DNA of 5,107 bases from Pseudomonadota bacterium (GTDB lineage Bacteria; Pseudomonadota; Gammaproteobacteria; Burkholderiales; SG8-39), in assembly GCA_021848555.1 (NCBI GenBank), contig JAJZUN010000271.1:1-5107 (forward strand), written 5' to 3'. Below the pieces are notes generated by a model. It was not told the DNA's origin and ran no database searches. It saw nothing but the letters and a program-made list of their open reading frames with translations. Positions 4,656 to 5,107 of the stretch are shown one piece after another (position 1 is the first letter of the stretch; each line of letters begins with the position of its first letter). Both the position numbers and the translations under genes were made by a program.

Positions 4656-5107
4656 ATGAGCAGCTCCAAGGCATCGAAGCCTAAGCCTGTCCGCACGGGC
4701 GCATTCTGGGCGGCCGCGGTGCAAACGTCTGCACCGCTGCTGACGTCAACTGCTCAGCACGTTGAAAACCCCGAGCTGCAGCGTTTCGTTCGAAGCATCG
4801 CTACTGACTCGCCGCCCTGGGCGCCTGAAGTAGTCGACTGGCTGCGCTGCGGTTTCGCCGAATTCGAAACCTCTGGATGGAAAACCCCGCTTCAGAAATG
4901 CCTTGGTCTAGCCGGCAGTAGGGGGCACCGCAAATTTCAGACGCGCGCGCGCTACGCCGAGCGGGACCGTTGGATAGCGGGTGCATGCGATGAATGCGGA
5001 CGGGGCGACAGCGCTTGGCAGGAAGCGCACAACGTGCTTGATGAAATCGATCGCTTCGAAGAATTGTATTGGCGTCCCTGGAAAGATGCAGGCCGCCCGG
5101 AGGAAAG
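4656..5107 (+). CDS. hypothetical protein, 3' end beyond the window (first 150 codons)
   Basis: An uninterrupted reading frame from ATG 4656 to the window edge, at least 150 codons with no stop. It starts 26 bases after the gpNu1-like gene and is in the same direction, with TGA at 4638 the last upstream in-frame stop, so 4656 is the only good start; a weak GAAGAG (4639-4644) precedes it by 11 bases. The protein has a polar, lysine-rich N-terminus (MSSSKASKPKP), then tryptophan-rich, charged helical sequence (WAPEVVDWLRCGFAEFETSGW, 55-75; PLQKCLGLAGSRGHRKFQTRARYAERDRWI, 78-107), a CDEC pair (C111, C114) and an acidic segment (LDEIDRFEELYWRPW, 128-142). There is no signal peptide or membrane helix. 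It reminds me of uncharacterised accessory proteins from proteobacterial islands with a PL..CLGL motif, but no function can be given. The CDEC alone is not a convincing zinc site. Confidence 0.75.
   Translation, partial: MSSSKASKPKPVRTGAFWAAAVQTSAPLLTSTAQHVENPELQRFVRSIATDSPPWAPEVVDWLRCGFAEFETSGWKTPLQKCLGLAGSRGHRKFQTRARYAERDRWIAGACDECGRGDSAWQEAHNVLDEIDRFEELYWRPWKDAGRPEE
4716..4737. repeat. 22-bp near-perfect dyad inside the last gene
   Basis: Arms GCGGTGCA (4716-4723) and TGCACCGC (4730-4737) are exact reverse complements, and the six central bases AACGTC contain the palindrome ACGT, so 20 of 22 bases obey the dyad. This symmetry resembles a homodimer operator. Its core is shared with the motif at 4316-4335. 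It lies 60 bases inside a coding region, which is unusual for an operator. Confidence 0.5.

Noticed and set aside
626..5107. Search for a second copy of the tRNA 3' end (right att site)
   Set aside because: Only short partial matches such as GGTTCG were seen (near 1502, 3883 and 4245), none extending into the T arm or CCA end.

Overview
The window is the junction between a conserved proteobacterial chromosomal locus and the left end of an integrated genetic element. The RpoD fragment contains the stretches [15 protein letters not shown] and [18 protein letters not shown], which from memory look most like betaproteobacterial (Burkholderiales-type) sigma-70. That, together with the GC-rich sequence, makes a betaproteobacterium my best guess; other proteobacteria are not excluded.

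Layout. (1) 1-500: the 3' end of rpoD, followed by a C-rich/G-rich intergenic inverted repeat (512-547). (2) 577-653: an intact tRNA with a CAT anticodon and an encoded CCA end. Its C4-G69 and C5-G68 pairs favour tRNA-Ile2 over elongator tRNA-Met. (3) 666-719: a perfect hairpin and a tandem 11-bp repeat. (4) 726-1808: a tyrosine recombinase with all its catalytic residues, starting 72 bp from the tRNA 3' end and reading away from it. This is the usual arrangement of an element that integrated at a tRNA 3' end. (5) 1905-2150: a small orphan gene with its own ribosome binding site and a following hairpin. (6) 2151-2459: 309 bases without a gene, ending in two back-to-back intrinsic terminators. 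(7) 2460 to the window end: a tightly packed same-strand gene cluster. It encodes a 67-aa AlpA/excisionase-like DNA-binding protein, a 401-aa RepA-type hexameric helicase/AAA ATPase, an 82-aa unknown protein, a 177-aa protein with a gpNu1 (small terminase)-like winged helix, and an unknown protein that runs off the window.

How the parts fit. The integrase would insert and excise the element, the AlpA-like protein probably controls transcription or excision, and the RepA-like ATPase points to autonomous replication after excision. The 177-aa protein is either an origin/iteron-binding factor (like RepC in the RSF1010 system) or a DNA-packaging recognition subunit. Integrase, AlpA-like regulator, replication protein and a TerS-like protein together are compatible with a phage satellite, but also with a replicating integrative or mobilizable element. 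No capsid, portal, large terminase, relaxase or conjugation gene is visible here. The distal att copy was not found by eye, so the element continues past the right edge and its type cannot be settled from this window.
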